A stretch of DNA of 64,000 bases from Datnioides undecimradiatus (lineage: Eukaryota > Chordata > Actinopteri > Lobotiformes > Datnioididae). The notes beneath the pieces are model-generated. The model was not told the DNA's origin. It did not search any database and saw nothing but the letters and a program-made list of their open reading frames with translations. Shown one piece after another: positions 12,801-26,901 of this stretch (its first letter is position 1; each line of letters begins with the position of its first letter). The DNA is taken from contig WARS01000015.1 in assembly GCA_008933995.1 (NCBI GenBank), positions 8,204,861-8,268,860 of the forward strand. Reading direction: 5' to 3'. The translations under genes and the position numbers were made by a program.

Positions 12801-14991
12801 AGCTTAGCACAAAGACCGAAACAGGGAAACAGCTAGCCTTATCCCAAAAAACCCCCAAAATATGCCAGTCTACCAGTACTGCTAATGCCTATAATTTTAA
12901 TCATGTTATGCTTCATTTAAGCCATACAGAAGCCAAACTCTAACCAAAATGTTGTTGTTTTTACTGAGAGTTATGTAGCAGATTTTAATATTTAATATTT
13001 AGTCTTAGCTGCTATTAAAGGATTTCCCCACTTTTCTGGAGTGTCTGTTTTGACCTTGGTATTTGGTACGAGGCCTGAGACGATGACCAGATAGCAAAGA
13101 GGCTTTTGGCAGTAGGACCCTCCTTGTCCATAGGAAGGATATCGCCGCACAAACTGCCTCTCTAACAATGGCCCCCCAGCCTCCCCAGAGAACAGGGCCC
13201 TCAAATAGATTTCATCTCGCTTTCTCTGCTGCTGGAGGGAGCTTCCTGTTTTCTCACGGTCCTCTTGGACAGTTTACAGTCCCTCTCTCCTCCTGAAGGA
13301 AAGGACCACCCTAATAAAAAAGAATGCAGAGGAAGGACAGCGCAGGAGTTGCCCTTCCCTGTTCTCCTCCTGGCCCTGTCTCAATGTTGCTTCCTCTCTC
13401 TCTCTCTCTCCCTCACTCTTTCTGTTTTTCTTGTGTGTGAGAAAGGGGGGGAAAAGAGGAAAACAAGGATAGAAGGAAGGAGAAAGGGTGTGTGCATGTG
13501 TGTCTATGTATATCCGAATGCCTGCACATTCATTCATGATTACGTGTTGTTCTTCAACTTGCAATTTGCAAACATTACCCTAGGAGGTGTGTCAGAAAAA
13601 GATAACAATAGGTGGACAGGGTTAAATGGTTGTTTTTGCATCCTCAAATAGGTGGTAGAAAGTAAACCAGTTTATTTGCTAAAGTACTTGCATGAATGTA
13701 TAGTCACTCAACCACATTTATTCAAGTTACCAGTAACTTTTCAAATCAAGATTTGAGAGAGATTTTTATGAAGATATATATGTTGCTAACATCGCTAATA
13801 GTAGATACTCTCACATCTGTGCGGTAGACTTGTAGCTAGAGCCAGCAGCGTGGTTAGCTCAGCTTAGCACCATCTGAAACAAGAGAAACAGCCAGCTTTA
13901 CTGTGTCCTACGATACAAAATACACCTACCACCACCTGTAAAGCTCACTTATTAACACATGTATGTTTAGTTTAAACCATGCAAAAAAATGAAGTGCCAC
14001 AGCTGAGTGGCAAAGAATTGTACATCAACATGCATAGCATGTACATAAATGTTAGTGTACAAAAATTACTTTGGATTCTCTGTTTGGTTAAAAAAACAAC
14101 TTCTCTTGTCTTTTAGCTTTGTGGAAAGGAGTTCAACAGGATGCACAATCTGATGGGCCACATGCATCTCCACTCAGACAGCAAACCCTTCAAATGTCTT
14201 TACTGCCCGAGCAAGTTCACGCTGAAGGGAAACCTCACCAGACACATGAAGGTCAAACACGGCGTCATGGACAGAGGGCTGGATGAAAGATGTAAGGATG
14301 CACCTGATGTGGATGTTATGTGCATTTTACATGCAAAAGTTGCTCAATGTAATAACTTATTTCTTTGACTTAAGTGTTTAGGCAAAGAGGACGGTTCTGC
14401 CTGTCTACACCTATGGGACTCCTCACCCACTTCAGCCAAGAGGAGCCGTTTGACCTTTCCCAGAAGCCCCCAGGCCTGCCAAGCCTCCACCTCTCCCAGT
14501 CTGATGGCGAGAGTGTCCCTGGAAGCTCATGTCAGGAGGAGGATGAGGAGAGTTTGTATAGAAGGAGCCAGTACAGCCCTGAGGTAGACCAACATGAGCT
14601 GGAAGAGAGAAGGCAGGGGTCTCCAGCTGAACTGAGGCCAGTGAAGACAAAGAAACAAATGTATGAGCAAGGTTTAGATGAAAAGACATATGAGAGGGAG
14701 TCAGCAGCAGAGGGACACTCTGTAGATTCAAGAGGTGATAAGATTGACCTCTTGCAGTCAGAAGAGATGTCCGAGACAACCTATGAATCTGATTTAGAGC
14801 TGAGTGACCATCATGAGACATATGACTCTCAATCAGAACTAGATGATCACCCAGAACCTGATGAGCCCAAGCAAAGCAAACAGCAAGTGGACAACTTTTA
14901 TGAAGCGGCAGAGAGGAACCAGAGCAGATTGGACATGAGCAAACTCATGGGAGTTACAGGTCCGCAGGATGAAGAAAAGGACAAAGAATGA
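9836..14991 (+). CDS. znf366: zinc finger protein 366 (DC-SCRIPT-type corepressor), complete
   Basis: The coding exons are 9836-10857, 10950-11117, 11512-11662, 12236-12427, 14117-14291 and 14375-14991, giving 774 residues (human about 744). All junctions are GT-AG and in phase. The first 257 residues are proline- and serine-rich, with a conserved stretch just before the fingers (DDSYYVDVGG). Eleven consecutive C2H2 fingers span about residues 258-559: three in the first coding exon, two in the next, two in the third, then 8-11 over the last three exons. Finger 10 is split by the fifth intron. The acidic C-terminal tail carries EEPFDLSQK; PFDLS (594-598) is the CtBP-binding motif known in ZNF366. 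The family protein is a nuclear repressor that modulates nuclear receptors and dendritic-cell genes. The fingers closely match the human order, whereas both ends are divergent. The start is the first ATG after the acceptor (MEMDR); a second ATG lies two codons on. Confidence 0.95.
11330..11462. repeat. dispersed percomorph-type repeat, end fragment (znf366 intron)
   Basis: The phrases GACACGAGAGTGGTCTTGAT, CTTCTCATTTCACTCTTG and TTTATTTCCCAACATGTTG follow the order of a common fish repeat. A sister copy occurs at 46137-46342. The copy is degenerate and noncoding. Confidence 0.6.
12770..12990. repeat. dispersed percomorph-type repeat, fragment (znf366 intron)
   Basis: Contains GGTTAGCTTAGCTTAGCAC, then AAACAGGGAAACAGCTAGCC, then a CCATACAGAAGCCAAACTC-type stretch. 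Copies at 13840-13990 and (reverse-oriented) 34490-34760 share the pattern in order. Boundaries are approximate. Confidence 0.6.
13396..13415. repeat. (CT)n simple repeat
   Basis: Pyrimidine-rich CT dinucleotide run inside the 1.7-kb fifth coding intron of znf366, followed by a purine-rich stretch at about 13440-13490. Confidence 0.8.
13840..13990. repeat. dispersed percomorph-type repeat, fragment (znf366 intron)
   Basis: Contains GGTTAGCTCAGCTTAGCAC, GAAACAGCCAGCTTTACTG, ACCTGTAAAGCTCACTTATT and AACACATGTATGTTTAGTTT in the same order as the 12.8-kb copy. The second member lies in the same 1.7-kb intron. Confidence 0.6.
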
Positions 14992-15120
14992 GAAACATTA
15001 GTAGGAGACTGAGAAGAAGATGCAGGTTTTAAAGCAAGGCAGATGTTTTTTTGACAGGAAAATGGAGAGGATGTTGAGGAGACACACCCCTGAGGGAAGA
15101 GGAAAGCGTGTGAGTCTTTA

Positions 15121-15731
15121 AATAAAACTGATTATTGAGACTGAGGTATAGTGGCTCAGTGCAAAAACAATAAAGGTGAACATATCATGTTTATTGCACA
15201 CTGACTGAAATACAAAGCTGTGAAGCATACTGCATGTACAGAACATATCACAGAATGATTAATCTGTCTCTGACAATTAATGTGAATTTATGAGTGGAAA
15301 AATATGATTAAAATGTAGCTTTTTTGTAAATAAAATGCAAAAATATATTTAATGTGTTTAGGTTTTTTATACAAATCATTTTACAAGTCTGACTCAAATA
15401 TGTAATATTGTTTAAACTTTTTTTCTATGTAAATCTGCACTAAAAAGACTATTGCTCAAACAGTTGCGCATGTTTTGAAATATTTTTGTTATTATGTTAT
15501 GTTACTTGTGTGTGGGGCATTGTATCAAAAGTAAGGATGTAAAAATGTGGTTTTGACTGTCAGTAGTTTTGACAAGTAGACAATGCTTGATTTTTTTTTT
15601 CAAAGCTGATGAATTGTGTAGGTTTCAAAATCCTTTTTACTTTGCCAGAGTGGTTTGGATGTTGATTATGTTTCTATTGTATGTCAGTATAATTGTCACC
15701 TGAATATGATTCTGCTAGATACAAAAATAAA
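15121..15731 (+). terminator. znf366: candidate polyadenylation signals of znf366
   Basis: AATAAA occurs at 15121-15126, 15169-15174, 15329-15334 and 15726-15731 in the AT-rich stretch after the stop codon at 14991. The sequence alone cannot say which is used; several may be. Confidence 0.5.
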
Positions 15732-18700
15732 AGTTTGAACACATAAACCTCTGTAATGACCCTGCAGTTTGTGTTTTTGGAGACCTTGAAAACATCACTA
15801 CGACTGTTTTGAATACATGTAAGCCCATATATTAGATGTCGATCCTCGTTCTGTCTGACACATACTTTACCAAGCTGGGGATGATTGCTGTGACTTTCAA
15901 AAAGCTTGCCTTTCTCCTCCTGCTTCTCTTTCAAAGCAGAGGAAGAGGAAGAGAAAACACCTCTCCCCTTCTCTCTTTTAGGTTGTGATCAAACAGCAGT
16001 GACGGACACAGTGGGTGTCCTAGACAAAGGCTTCATATGTCTGTATGAGTCAGAATAAAGCATTGTTTCTGCTCATTGCAGAAGCTCCACTGAAAATAGA
16101 AATACTACTGAAGTGAGTTTGTTTTTTTTGTCATGACAGAGTTGATGAAGATTTTCTTTCAAACAGTGCGTCATGTAGGGTATCTCTCATATAGTGCATT
16201 ACTATTAAAGAGTAATTTAGCCAAAGGTTCTTAAAAGTATTATTTACTGTCACATTGGACCTCACTTTAATGTGCCAGTTCAGGTAAACACTGAGTCATT
16301 TCTTGTCAGATGAAATGCAGAACAGCAGCTTCCCTAAATCTACTGCTGACGACCACCGTGTCCAAAAGGCTGAAACTGCAAACAGTTTGAGGAAGTTCTC
16401 ACATCCTCCTCTCCTTTCCTTTCCTCACCTACACGTTTCAATCCCAACCACTGGCTCGGAGGCGAACCACAGACAGCAGATACACTTTTTGTCTCGCTGT
16501 TCCCTATCTTGGATCTGCTCCTCTTAGCAGCATCACATTGTGTGATCTCTGAGCAACAACAAGTTACTGGTCACAGGTCAGAGACCAAATGCAAGAAGGT
16601 GTTTCAGGGGGTGACTCTGCCTCTCCTGCGTGTTTTTACTGAACTGAAACTTTAGAGAGCATGTGAATCAAATGATCACCCAGACACAGAGGAGAACAGG
16701 TAACGCTTGTCTGATGGGAAAATGAATCATGTGGTATGAAACGGTTGATGTTCTGCTTTGCAATGAAAACCAACACACTTATCAGAACCAGACAGCGTCA
16801 AGACCAGACAGTACCTCATTAGGAAAAGGACAAATTGTAGTTTATGAGTCAAAGACAGTCAAAACCATTCAAATGAAATGATACACAATGTTGCACATAT
16901 ATTAGTGCATGCTGTGGTTGGCTTTAAATGTGATATAAAACTGAAATGACTTATTTTTACTCATGATGATTTACCCAACAAGATCCACTGACCATTTATC
17001 AAGCAAAAATGCCAATCATTTGTTTTTATCTGATAAGATGATTTGCTGCTTTTCTCTAATGTCTCATTTTCCTCATTCTCATAGTACCACTTCAAAGATA
17101 TAACTACTATATAACTAATTTTATACTGTTGGTCTGACAAAATTGGCATTTTGAAGTCACCACCTCAGGCTCTGGTAATTCACGCTTATGCAGACTAAAT
17201 GCTAAAGCTATTCACCAAAAGAGAATTCACAGATCAATCAGTTATATAAATAGTAGTTGCTGCTTATCCACTAACCTGATCTTTATCAGCTAAACAAAGC
17301 CCGTGTTGTCACTTTTAGGGTCATAAAGAATTTCCAATAGTTAGTTCAATAGTTAACAAATAGGTGTTACACCACTGATTTATTTCAAGTTAAACAAAGA
17401 GATGTCAGGTTGTTTATTACAGGGTGGTGCCCGTCCTGTTTCATTCCCTTCAAAATGGATTGAGCTGTTATGAATGCAGACAAACTGTAACTGTACAGAA
17501 AAAAAATACTTTTATATACAAATTACATATCAGATTATTTCATGTCCTTCTGTCAAACTAAATCACAGATTCACTTCTACTCAATTAGGCTTGCATCTAA
17601 ACTTTCTAACTTTTTTCTTCCTGCAAATAATTTCTATTTGGTTTGGTTTTAACTTGTGCATGACAAGCATATACTGTTGTTGGTCTTATTTGACTAATTG
17701 GGTGACAAGGCAGTTTTTGTGTCACATGTTTTTTTTGTCTGAAGCATCAATTCAGACCAGTGACCGCCACCAGTGACCTGTACCACATAATGTCATGGCT
17801 GTGAGACAAAAAGGAAGCAGACATGGGCAATACACTGAGACGCTAAAAACAAGCCATGTCCACAAACAAGCACCATTTTTAATGAGAAGAATAGGATGTG
17901 AGGAAGCTTTAGATTTGATCTTTTAATGAACATTATTGCACATTTGTACAGTACTGACAAGAGAACTTAGTATGTCACAACAAATAATGGAATAGCAAAG
18001 AAGAGAACAGAGAATCCATTGATAGGATATTCTTGAAAATATAGCTGTATCCAGACTAATGTTTACTTCCTGTCATTTCTCTCTTGTGGAGCTCGGGTAA
18101 GAGCTTCCTGTTTTGCTGGCGAATGAGAAAACGAGATGGTGCTAAAATTCTTCCACGTTTTGTTCAACAAAACTGTCCCACCCCAGTCTCAACCTGTCAC
18201 CTCCTTTGACCCACAGCGAACGAGCTAACTGTAATTATAGCTGAAGGCTGTCCTCCTGTCCAGTGAATGCATAACAAAAGCATGAGAGGTGGGAAAGGAC
18301 AACAGGTCAACAACACAAGTAAATATATGTTTACAGTGAACAGCCCATCTTCCAATTTAGGATGCAAATATCCCTCCTGATTCATTTTGAGGGCGTGTTA
18401 CTATTTTAGGGAGTGCCTGCAATCTTTCAAACTTGACTGGACAAATCTAATGTCCTGACGAGCTTCAGGAGGCAGTCATCCATGATGCTGAGCACAGGCT
18501 GGGGCTTTTCATGGCTTTAAATGCAGTGCCTCAGGGCAAAGTGAAGCTGCTGCACTTCCACATCACTGTATTTTATTTGTTCTCCTCCTTATATAAACAG
18601 TGCCATCTAGTGTCTGACTCTGTTTTTTATAAGGACCTTTTTGATGTTCAACTGAGTTTTCCTATGATTTCATTTTAATGCACACTTTGGCAAACTACTT

Positions 18701-19225
18701 TTATTTACTACAGACAACTAGTTTATATGTGCATGCATTTACTGATGCAGATCAACACGGTCGAAGAACATTGCATGAAGAAGATATTATGTATTTTAAT
18801 TGCTATGATAGATTAACTTGTAAAAAGGTTTTTAAAAAAAGTTTAAAATCAAGTTCATCATTTTGTTGTCAGTAAATATTATTTAACTTTATTATGATCG
18901 TTCAATACATGACCTCTTTAGACTCAGGCTCCCCTTGCCTGTAGTGAGTTTGCACTGAGTTTAATGCTTGTTGTTAGTCTTGTTGTAAATAAAGATATTT
19001 TTAAAATAACTAAAGATTCTGCTTCTTTTGTACACTTGGCCGAAGTTATTCATGAATGGTTAAGAAAATACTTTCTCTGTAGTGAAGGAATAATTGTAAA
19101 ATGTACAGGACTTCCGTCTTGTTCGACGTGTCTCACTTTTGGTATAACCCTCTTATGACAGTTTGAGGGAACGTCAGAAAATATCACACACCCCCGTCCC
19201 CGCTAAGAAATGGTATCGTCCAAAG
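15732..19225. other. intergenic DNA between znf366 and mrps27
   Basis: About 3.5 kb without a recognisable exon. In human, PTCD2 lies between ZNF366 and MRPS27. I see no PTCD2-like exon here, and the space is small for a gene of that size. The last few hundred bases should include the mrps27 promoter, with no TATA box evident. Confidence 0.5.
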
Positions 19226-22200
19226 ATGGCAGCCTCCGTGTGGAAGCGATGTGTGACTGCTGCAGTCAAAGTTAAATGTTTATCTCCGTCTTTTACAGGT
19301 AAAGACATCTTTCAACTGAACACGATGAAACTATTGTTTAACATTATTTTATTTATCAATTTAACATATATTTTCTGGCCTCTATACGGATGATTAAACA
19401 GGAAGAGCTAAACGTCCCCAGTTCATATTATTAGCTAACAGTATGCAGCTAAATGAACTAGCATCCTGCCGTACTGAGTCCTGTTTCTTAAAGTAAAGTC
19501 TCTGTATCCAAATGACCCGGTTGACTGTTTGTCTTTGCAGCCAGAAGATGGTTACTGTCGGCAGCTTACACAGACAGCAAAGTGTGGGAGGCGAGAGAGA
19601 AAGACCCTCAGAACCTGGGTGAGACTTAAAACTGGTCATGCTGATATTAATGTACCATATTTAATGAACAGTCCAGCAGTTATGTCTAGAAGCAGGATTT
19701 CCAATTACTGGGTCACCCAGTCTATATAAAGAATGTCTGTATCTCAAAATTACTAATAAATTAAGGCTCCTGCACCGATACATTGGCTGCAGAGGATACA
19801 TCGGTTATAGCTTCCAAACATGAGGCGAAAGGAGAACACATTTCTGTACTGGATCTGATGATTGTAGTCGTCAAGTGTGCATAGTAAAAGATGAAGTCCC
19901 TAAATAGGGAGTGCTTTAACCTGTGGCTGGATATCATATTGGCAAAATGAATGAGTCTGGGTATGTCAAGTAACAAAAGCGAGGATGATGGTGAGATTTA
20001 TAGATTTACAGTTTAAAATTTAATTTGAAAGACCAAATTGACAAAAAAAAACTGAAGTCAATCATATTGTGTTGGGGGTTTAAGGAATATATACTATTGT
20101 CTGGATATTGGTGCTGAAAGTATTATAATAGAGTTGATACCTAGTTGATATCTATGTTGTGATTATGTGATATGTAGCTGATGTATACAAGTCACTCAGA
20201 CATCTTCAGACTGAAGCATTTCACGTTATTTTACATTAAAAGAATGAAGATATATTTGTTGTTGCACTATGTGCACGATACAGCAGTCCAGCCTCAATTG
20301 TCCCTGTGTGTGCCCTCGAATAACATGAGGTGGCAGTGTTGGGCTGCTGCCTCACAGTGCACTGAATGGTAATTCCCCAATAGTGTGAATATGATTATAT
20401 CCAGCCCACTACTGCTTGAAATAAATTAAAATGACTAATATTTAAGTTTTAAAATGCATCACAACTGATGATGGAGCATTTGGTGACACAATCAATGCTG
20501 ATTTGTTTCAGACAGTTGCATCACAATGGCTTGTCATTCTGCAAAAATATATAATGAATGTTTTTTTTAAATGAGAAACTACCTCGGTGATGTTTCAACT
20601 TACAGCTGTACTGGCCGACAGTATGGACAAGACATATGACAGGAATTTGCCAGTTAGCTCTCTGTCCGTGTCACGGGTAAGCTGCATCTAGATTTACATA
20701 GCCTGTATGTTTATTTGTTTGTGGTTAATCTGTCACTGATAAATCAAAAGTTTTAAAATAAGTTTGAATTTGATGCAATATATAGTTTTGTTTCACTGTT
20801 TGTGTTTCAGTTTGTTGACAACATTTCATCTCGAGAAGAGGTCGATCAAGCAGAGTACTACCTTTACAAGTAAGGGGAATCATTTCTACTCGTCATGCAT
20901 CCATTTCTGTGTCAGATTTGCTGCTTCCCTGGTTTTGTGTGGTATCGACTTTTGTGCTTTTCTTGGAATGAATTGTCTGTTTGGTTTGTCTGTTTTGGTT
21001 CATGTTCAGTCACATGCTTGTCTTTGTTCGGGGCAACTCCAGATTTTTCCTGTTTACTCCTTCCTCTGGAATCTGCACTCATTCTTGTGATTAGAAGATT
21101 TAGTATATTTCTCAATCGCACCGTTGTTCAGGGCACGTTAATTTTCATAATTGGGGGAGGATTAAATAAATCTTGTTTCATAATAGCTCTCCACCGTGGG
21201 AAGTTTGTAAATACGAGCTATAAATAATGCATTTCAACAGTTTTTTATGGATTTGGACTCTAGCGTTTCGGCTTTTAGGCTGATTTTCCAAGATTTTCCT
21301 CTGGTTGTTCATCTACAGAAACAGTTTACTGCAAACTCGTTACATTCAGTGTGGTCACACGTCTTGTCTTCCTCACATCGTTCCTATATATTACCTAAAG
21401 CAGAACTGTGTTGCATGTAGAAATAAAGAAATTTACCTAACTCTGACTCTCTCCCTTTTTTTTATTTCCTTCAGGTTTCGTCACAGTCCAAACTGTTGGT
21501 ACTTGAGAGACTGGACCATTCACAGCTGGATCAGACAGTGTCTAAAATATGGAGCCAGGGAGAAAGCCCTGCACACACTTAAAAACAAGGTACACAACAT
21601 GTTTTTGTCCCTTCAGTTATTTTTCAGACAAAAAGGCTGGAACCAGGCTCAAATAGAGATGACTCTTTGTTCAGCGTAAAGGAAGCCGGCCTTTATAATC
21701 AGAAAGAAAATCTGATGATAGGCTTCTGTCAAGGCTGACAGCTGTAGTTATCTGGCAGTGTGAGCAGTCGCATCATTAATATATCTTTAATACGCAGATA
21801 CATTTTCAAACCGATCTGAGCAGCAAAATTAAGTCAAACATGTTTGACGTTTCCAGTCCAGCATGTGTTCTGTTCCTGAATGAGTTGTAGTGTCTGGGAA
21901 TCACTGAATTATTTCTAAAGTAGGTACATCTGCTAGCCTTTGACGTGTGTAGACTGAGGTAAACCAGACCGTGCTAAGTCAATATCTGTTGTTTTGATTG
22001 GTGTCATGTGACTGTGAGATTAGAGGTATTGATGTCAGAGATCCATTAAGCATCAGCAGTTCCATTATTGTGTGGGATTTACACCAACTCATGTAGGATG
22101 AACAGTGCGTACTTTACATGTGATGCAGATATTCAAAATCTGTGTTTGTGTGCTTGCATATGCAGGTCCAGTATGGAATATTCCCAGATGACTTCACCTT

Positions 22201-25200
22201 CAACCTGCTAATGGACTCTTACATTAAAGACGGTGACTTTAAAAGTAAGGGTTTTTAATTATCTATCTAATATTAGTATATTACCTATAATAGACAGGAA
22301 ACCCTCTCTGAATCCACTGGACTCCACCAGACAAACATCACAGAACACAAGAGTTGCCATTTGTTGCCAAAGCACAATAAGAGTCCTGTTAATTTGAAAA
22401 GAGCTATATATAAAAGTTTCAGCTTTCCATCAGAAAGACCTCTCTGATAGCACGGTAAAGTGGTGAAAATATTATTAATATAGTGTAGATAAGAGTTTAC
22501 TGGTTTCTTTTGAGGTGACTACACCCCAGCCACAGCAATACTTTGCTTTGCTTTGCTTTGTATGCTGGTACAACTCCACTTGTATAAAACCCAGACTCTC
22601 CCTTTTTAATCATGTTTTTATTCAAACAACTGGGGAAAAAATAAGGCTCAGACAGAAATAAAGGACAACCCCGGCAGATGTCCAACACATTCTTGCCAGG
22701 TGTGGGAACAGACCGTCTGTCAAATGACTAAAATCAGATTTCAAACATTTTATTTCCTTGTTTGTGAAAGACGGAGGTGAAGAGGAAGCCTGAATATTTT
22801 TCTGTAATAACAGTAGACAGTAAACAATTCATCATTTTTCAACAAGCGAGCGAACATAGTTGCTAGTACAGTGTGTTTAGTGGCACGTTGAAGGTTGATT
22901 ACAGTTGAGAGATGATGAATTCTCTGTATACTGTATTGCATAACTTTTGTAATGCAGCTCAGATCTGATGTTTCACTTCATTTTTCATTATTCTTCTGAC
23001 AAGTATTGCCTCAGTAACAAAAACCTGGTATATCTTAATTGTCTGTTCCATAGAGCTCCATTGTTGTCCAATAAAAACACATCACTCAGCCACATTGTTG
23101 GACTGGGCAACATGTTGCTTTAGTACCTGAGCTATTTTGAGTCAGTCCCATAGACACTGTCGTGCTGCTGTAAATACTCACTATTGCTACCAAAAGTCTT
23201 TAAAGCTGCAGTTGAAAAGACATTTTTTGGGGACTAAAGTAAAAAATAAAAAGTTGAAAATAAAATATTTTAATACTTGACATTTGTTCTCATAATCCCT
23301 GTAATAGTTGCTTCAATTAACAAAAATATTGTTTCACATACACTCTAACTTATTTTATATTGGTCTAAAAAGAATTTACACAAAAAAATTAAAGAAATCA
23401 AATTATTATTTATGCAAGATGGAAAGAAATTTACAGAAGTGTCATATAAAACTGAATGTGTTTCCTGTAATTGTGCAGGTGCGTGCTCGGTGGTTGAGGA
23501 GGTGATGCTTCAGGAGGCCTTCGACCTTCCCTCCACGCAGATCCTGTCTCTGTATGCTCTGGGCAGTTACCTAGCAACCAGACCACAACTCACTGTGAGT
23601 GAAACTGCAGCACCAGCAACATGGGAGGTCTTATGAAAACAGATTATGCCAGAATATTTTTAAGCTTCAAAAGAGTACAATCTAACTCAGCTGTAAAGTA
23701 AAGTGCGATACATTCATTGAGAAAATACTGAGACTGATCAATATGCGAATGTTGCAACAGGATGAACGAATATGCTTCCAGAAAAAAATCCTTCCACTTG
23801 TCCGTCACTGTGTTCAGGTGTCAGAGGAGCGGGCATTGGGAGCATCGCTGCTCATCTGTGGATTTGAGCAAGACAACACTGTTGGCCTCAGCGCTCAGCT
23901 GCTTGGCAATGCTCTCCTAGGTATGTGTTTGAGTTTCTTTCCCCCAACAGCGCTGGTTTGATTGATTCATCCAGTGCTCTTTCATTAGGTTGCCTGTCTC
24001 ATTTATTCTCCACCTCCTCATTCCCCATCCAGGAAAGGTGGAGATGTTAAAGGGCATACATGCCGTCTTCAAAGAGATGCCACTCTTCTGGGGTCATGGT
24101 TATCTGGGCCGAGCGCTGGCTGTGATGGAGAGAGCTGCTTCTGGCGATGTCAAGCTGTCCAAAGACACAGTAAGAACAGTAAAAAATAACAAAATCATAT
24201 TCCATTTAATGTCTGTATGTGTTTCAAGTTCTTGTTAAAGCTTCAGTGCAGGACTTCTGTCTTCCCTCTTTGGCAGTGGGAGTAAATACAGCTGCAATGC
24301 TCCTTGCTGCTGTAGCCTGCTGTGTGAACTTGTTTGGTTAGAATGTCAAATGTGATTTATATGTAAAAATCCAATGCTACAGCTGAAATTGTGAAAGTAT
24401 TTATCATTTACCTGTTTTATTGTGTTTATATTGTGAACAAAACCAAGAAAGCTTCTCTGTATACACTTTACAAGGTACACCTGCGAAAACAAATCCAGCT
24501 TTATTATCGCAGTGGTATTTTTGTTGACACACTTGCTATTATGCCATACTACTAAAAATTCAGACAACACAAAAAAGATAGAAATGCTTTGAATCTGGCC
24601 GATATTGACCTTATTAAGCAGATCATTAGTGTGATCTTTAACTTCATGATTTCTGTTTTCAGTTGCAATCGGTTATTTAGCAACACAGACTATATCCCCA
24701 ACTGTATGTGTTAGCTTTCATAAAAATGATCCCAGTGACCTGCGTGATTGCCTGAGAAGAGATATGTTGATAAGTACGATGAAGACAAAAGTTGGATTTG
24801 CATCTTTAATTTTATCATACAGTATGACGAAGCTGAAACTACAGTATCTTTGTGGTAGACCTCTCGGTTCTAGTCTGTCTGCTCAACTGTGTTTTCCATG
24901 TCTTACACATCTGTACACAAGTGACACAGTGATTACACTGATTGATCTTGGAGAGATCTGTCAGAGGAAAATGGTACATCATGAAACAGTGCACGATACT
25001 GTCTGGAAGGATCATACAAGTGCATGACAAAGAAATATAACAAACACGTTGTCAGGCAGCATTTCTCCCTGCACTTATTTGGACTTTTATTGATACTCTG
25101 CTGACTGAGAGTCTGACGTCAAACAAATGTATTTCCCGAAGTGTTAACTTGCTGCTCTAACATTAATCTGGATTAAACTTTGTTTCAAATAGGATTCTGT

Positions 25201-26864
25201 ATTTCAAATTAAAAAGGCTGCTGAGCATGGCTCTGAGTCACGCAACAGAACAACACAACATTACACACACAAACACACAGCAGAGACTGTATGTGTTTCC
25301 AGGGGGTTGTGGGTGATGACGACAGTCTTCATCTGCTGAGATGGAACACACACATGCTGTCATATTGTTGTTATTTTTACATGTATGCACAGACACACAG
25401 TTGGGTGTAGCGCCGCTAATCCGGCCTGTGCTGTCCAGTTCAATAGTTCAGCTTTGTCCACGTCTAATGAGATTTTGAAGAGCCTGGAGCACCGAAGATG
25501 TCTGTGAGAAACACTGCAGCAGGAGGTAAACGGCCTGTGTCAGACAGCAGGCACAGCAATAATGTAGGCAGAGCAGATAATGCTGTGGGACAGAGCGGAA
25601 ATATTACCTGTGAAATGAAGCTGCTGGTGACAGTTAATCTTACTTTTTCCTAAGATTAAGAGGAGAGCTGTCAAGTGACGTGCTCAGCCTCTTTCATTAT
25701 GTCCTAACTGTTCTGTAGTCTTATAAGGAACTGGATTATTTTACAAATTTAGAAACATCACTTTTACTTTTACGCACAATAATTATTGCAGGTTGTTACA
25801 GCTGGCGTAGAACTGCACTTTATGTTGATTTTACTTAATAAAACATGATCTTTCTGAACACTTAACATTAATATTTCATTATTCCTTAGCTGGACTACAT
25901 GAGTGACGTGCTGCAGGAACTGTCCTCTACCTCAGACACCGACTCATCTGGAGAGGAGTCGGCAGGTGAGGAGGACAAGAAGGAAGACGAAGTAGATGAA
26001 GAGGATCAGGCCGAGCAGGCTAAGCTGCCTCAATACACTGTCAAATTCCAGGTCGGTGTTTGTTGTTGAACTGATCTCAGTTTGGGTTTGAGTGGGCAGA
26101 ACGAGTGTTTGAAGATATTTCTTTATAAATAATATTATTAATCAGTAATTTTAACAACAGTTAAGAACTTTTAATAACAAAAAATAACTGAAGACATGCT
26201 GCTCATTATAGTGAAAGCTGACAAGTAATACAGGGACAGATTGGAAAAGTTGGTCAGCTTTAGTCGCTGGTTTGCATCAGTGATCTTTAAGATAATCAAA
26301 GCATATCATTGTTGCTTTCTTGAGATAAGACTTGTAAAACTTTGTAGTCTTATGCAAAATTCATGCCTGCGAGCTGTGCCATCTCCTGGTTGGCATGATA
26401 ATTGTAAAATGGTGATTTTAGCAGGCAGGTTGCAGCCTTTCCACTGCTACTGTTACAGTTAGAGATTATATCCTCTTTGCTCTGCTGTCAAATGCAGAGA
26501 AATGTTTTTTTTAAATTCTTGTTTGATGATTTGACTGAGAGACTGCTTCGTTCCAGGGTCTCTGACCGTTGCAATTAATTAATTTTAGTGTGCTGCTGTG
26601 CTGTCCTCCCACAATGCTGTCGCTGTGTATTAAAAGTGCCTTGTAGACGTTTCCTGTAAAACATTTCTGTTCACACGCAGTTTGGCGTTGAGGTCTAACA
26701 AACAAACAAACAACTAACCAGTGAATGTCATTCAGTTTGTGACATGCACAACATACGCTTATCAAAATTGTGTTGTTCACAGCACTCATGTTTATGTAAT
26801 TATGGCTGGGCCTTTTCAAAATCAGCAAAAATGTCCAATTATAAGCACCATCAGCCTTTTAAAG

Positions 26865-26901
<37 letters not shown>

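Noticed and set aside
14374-14400. Alternative acceptor for the last znf366 exon at GTTTAG (80-81 of this line)
   Set aside because: Using it shifts the frame and destroys the EEPFDLSQK region; the acceptor at 14373-14374 keeps phase and the CtBP motif.
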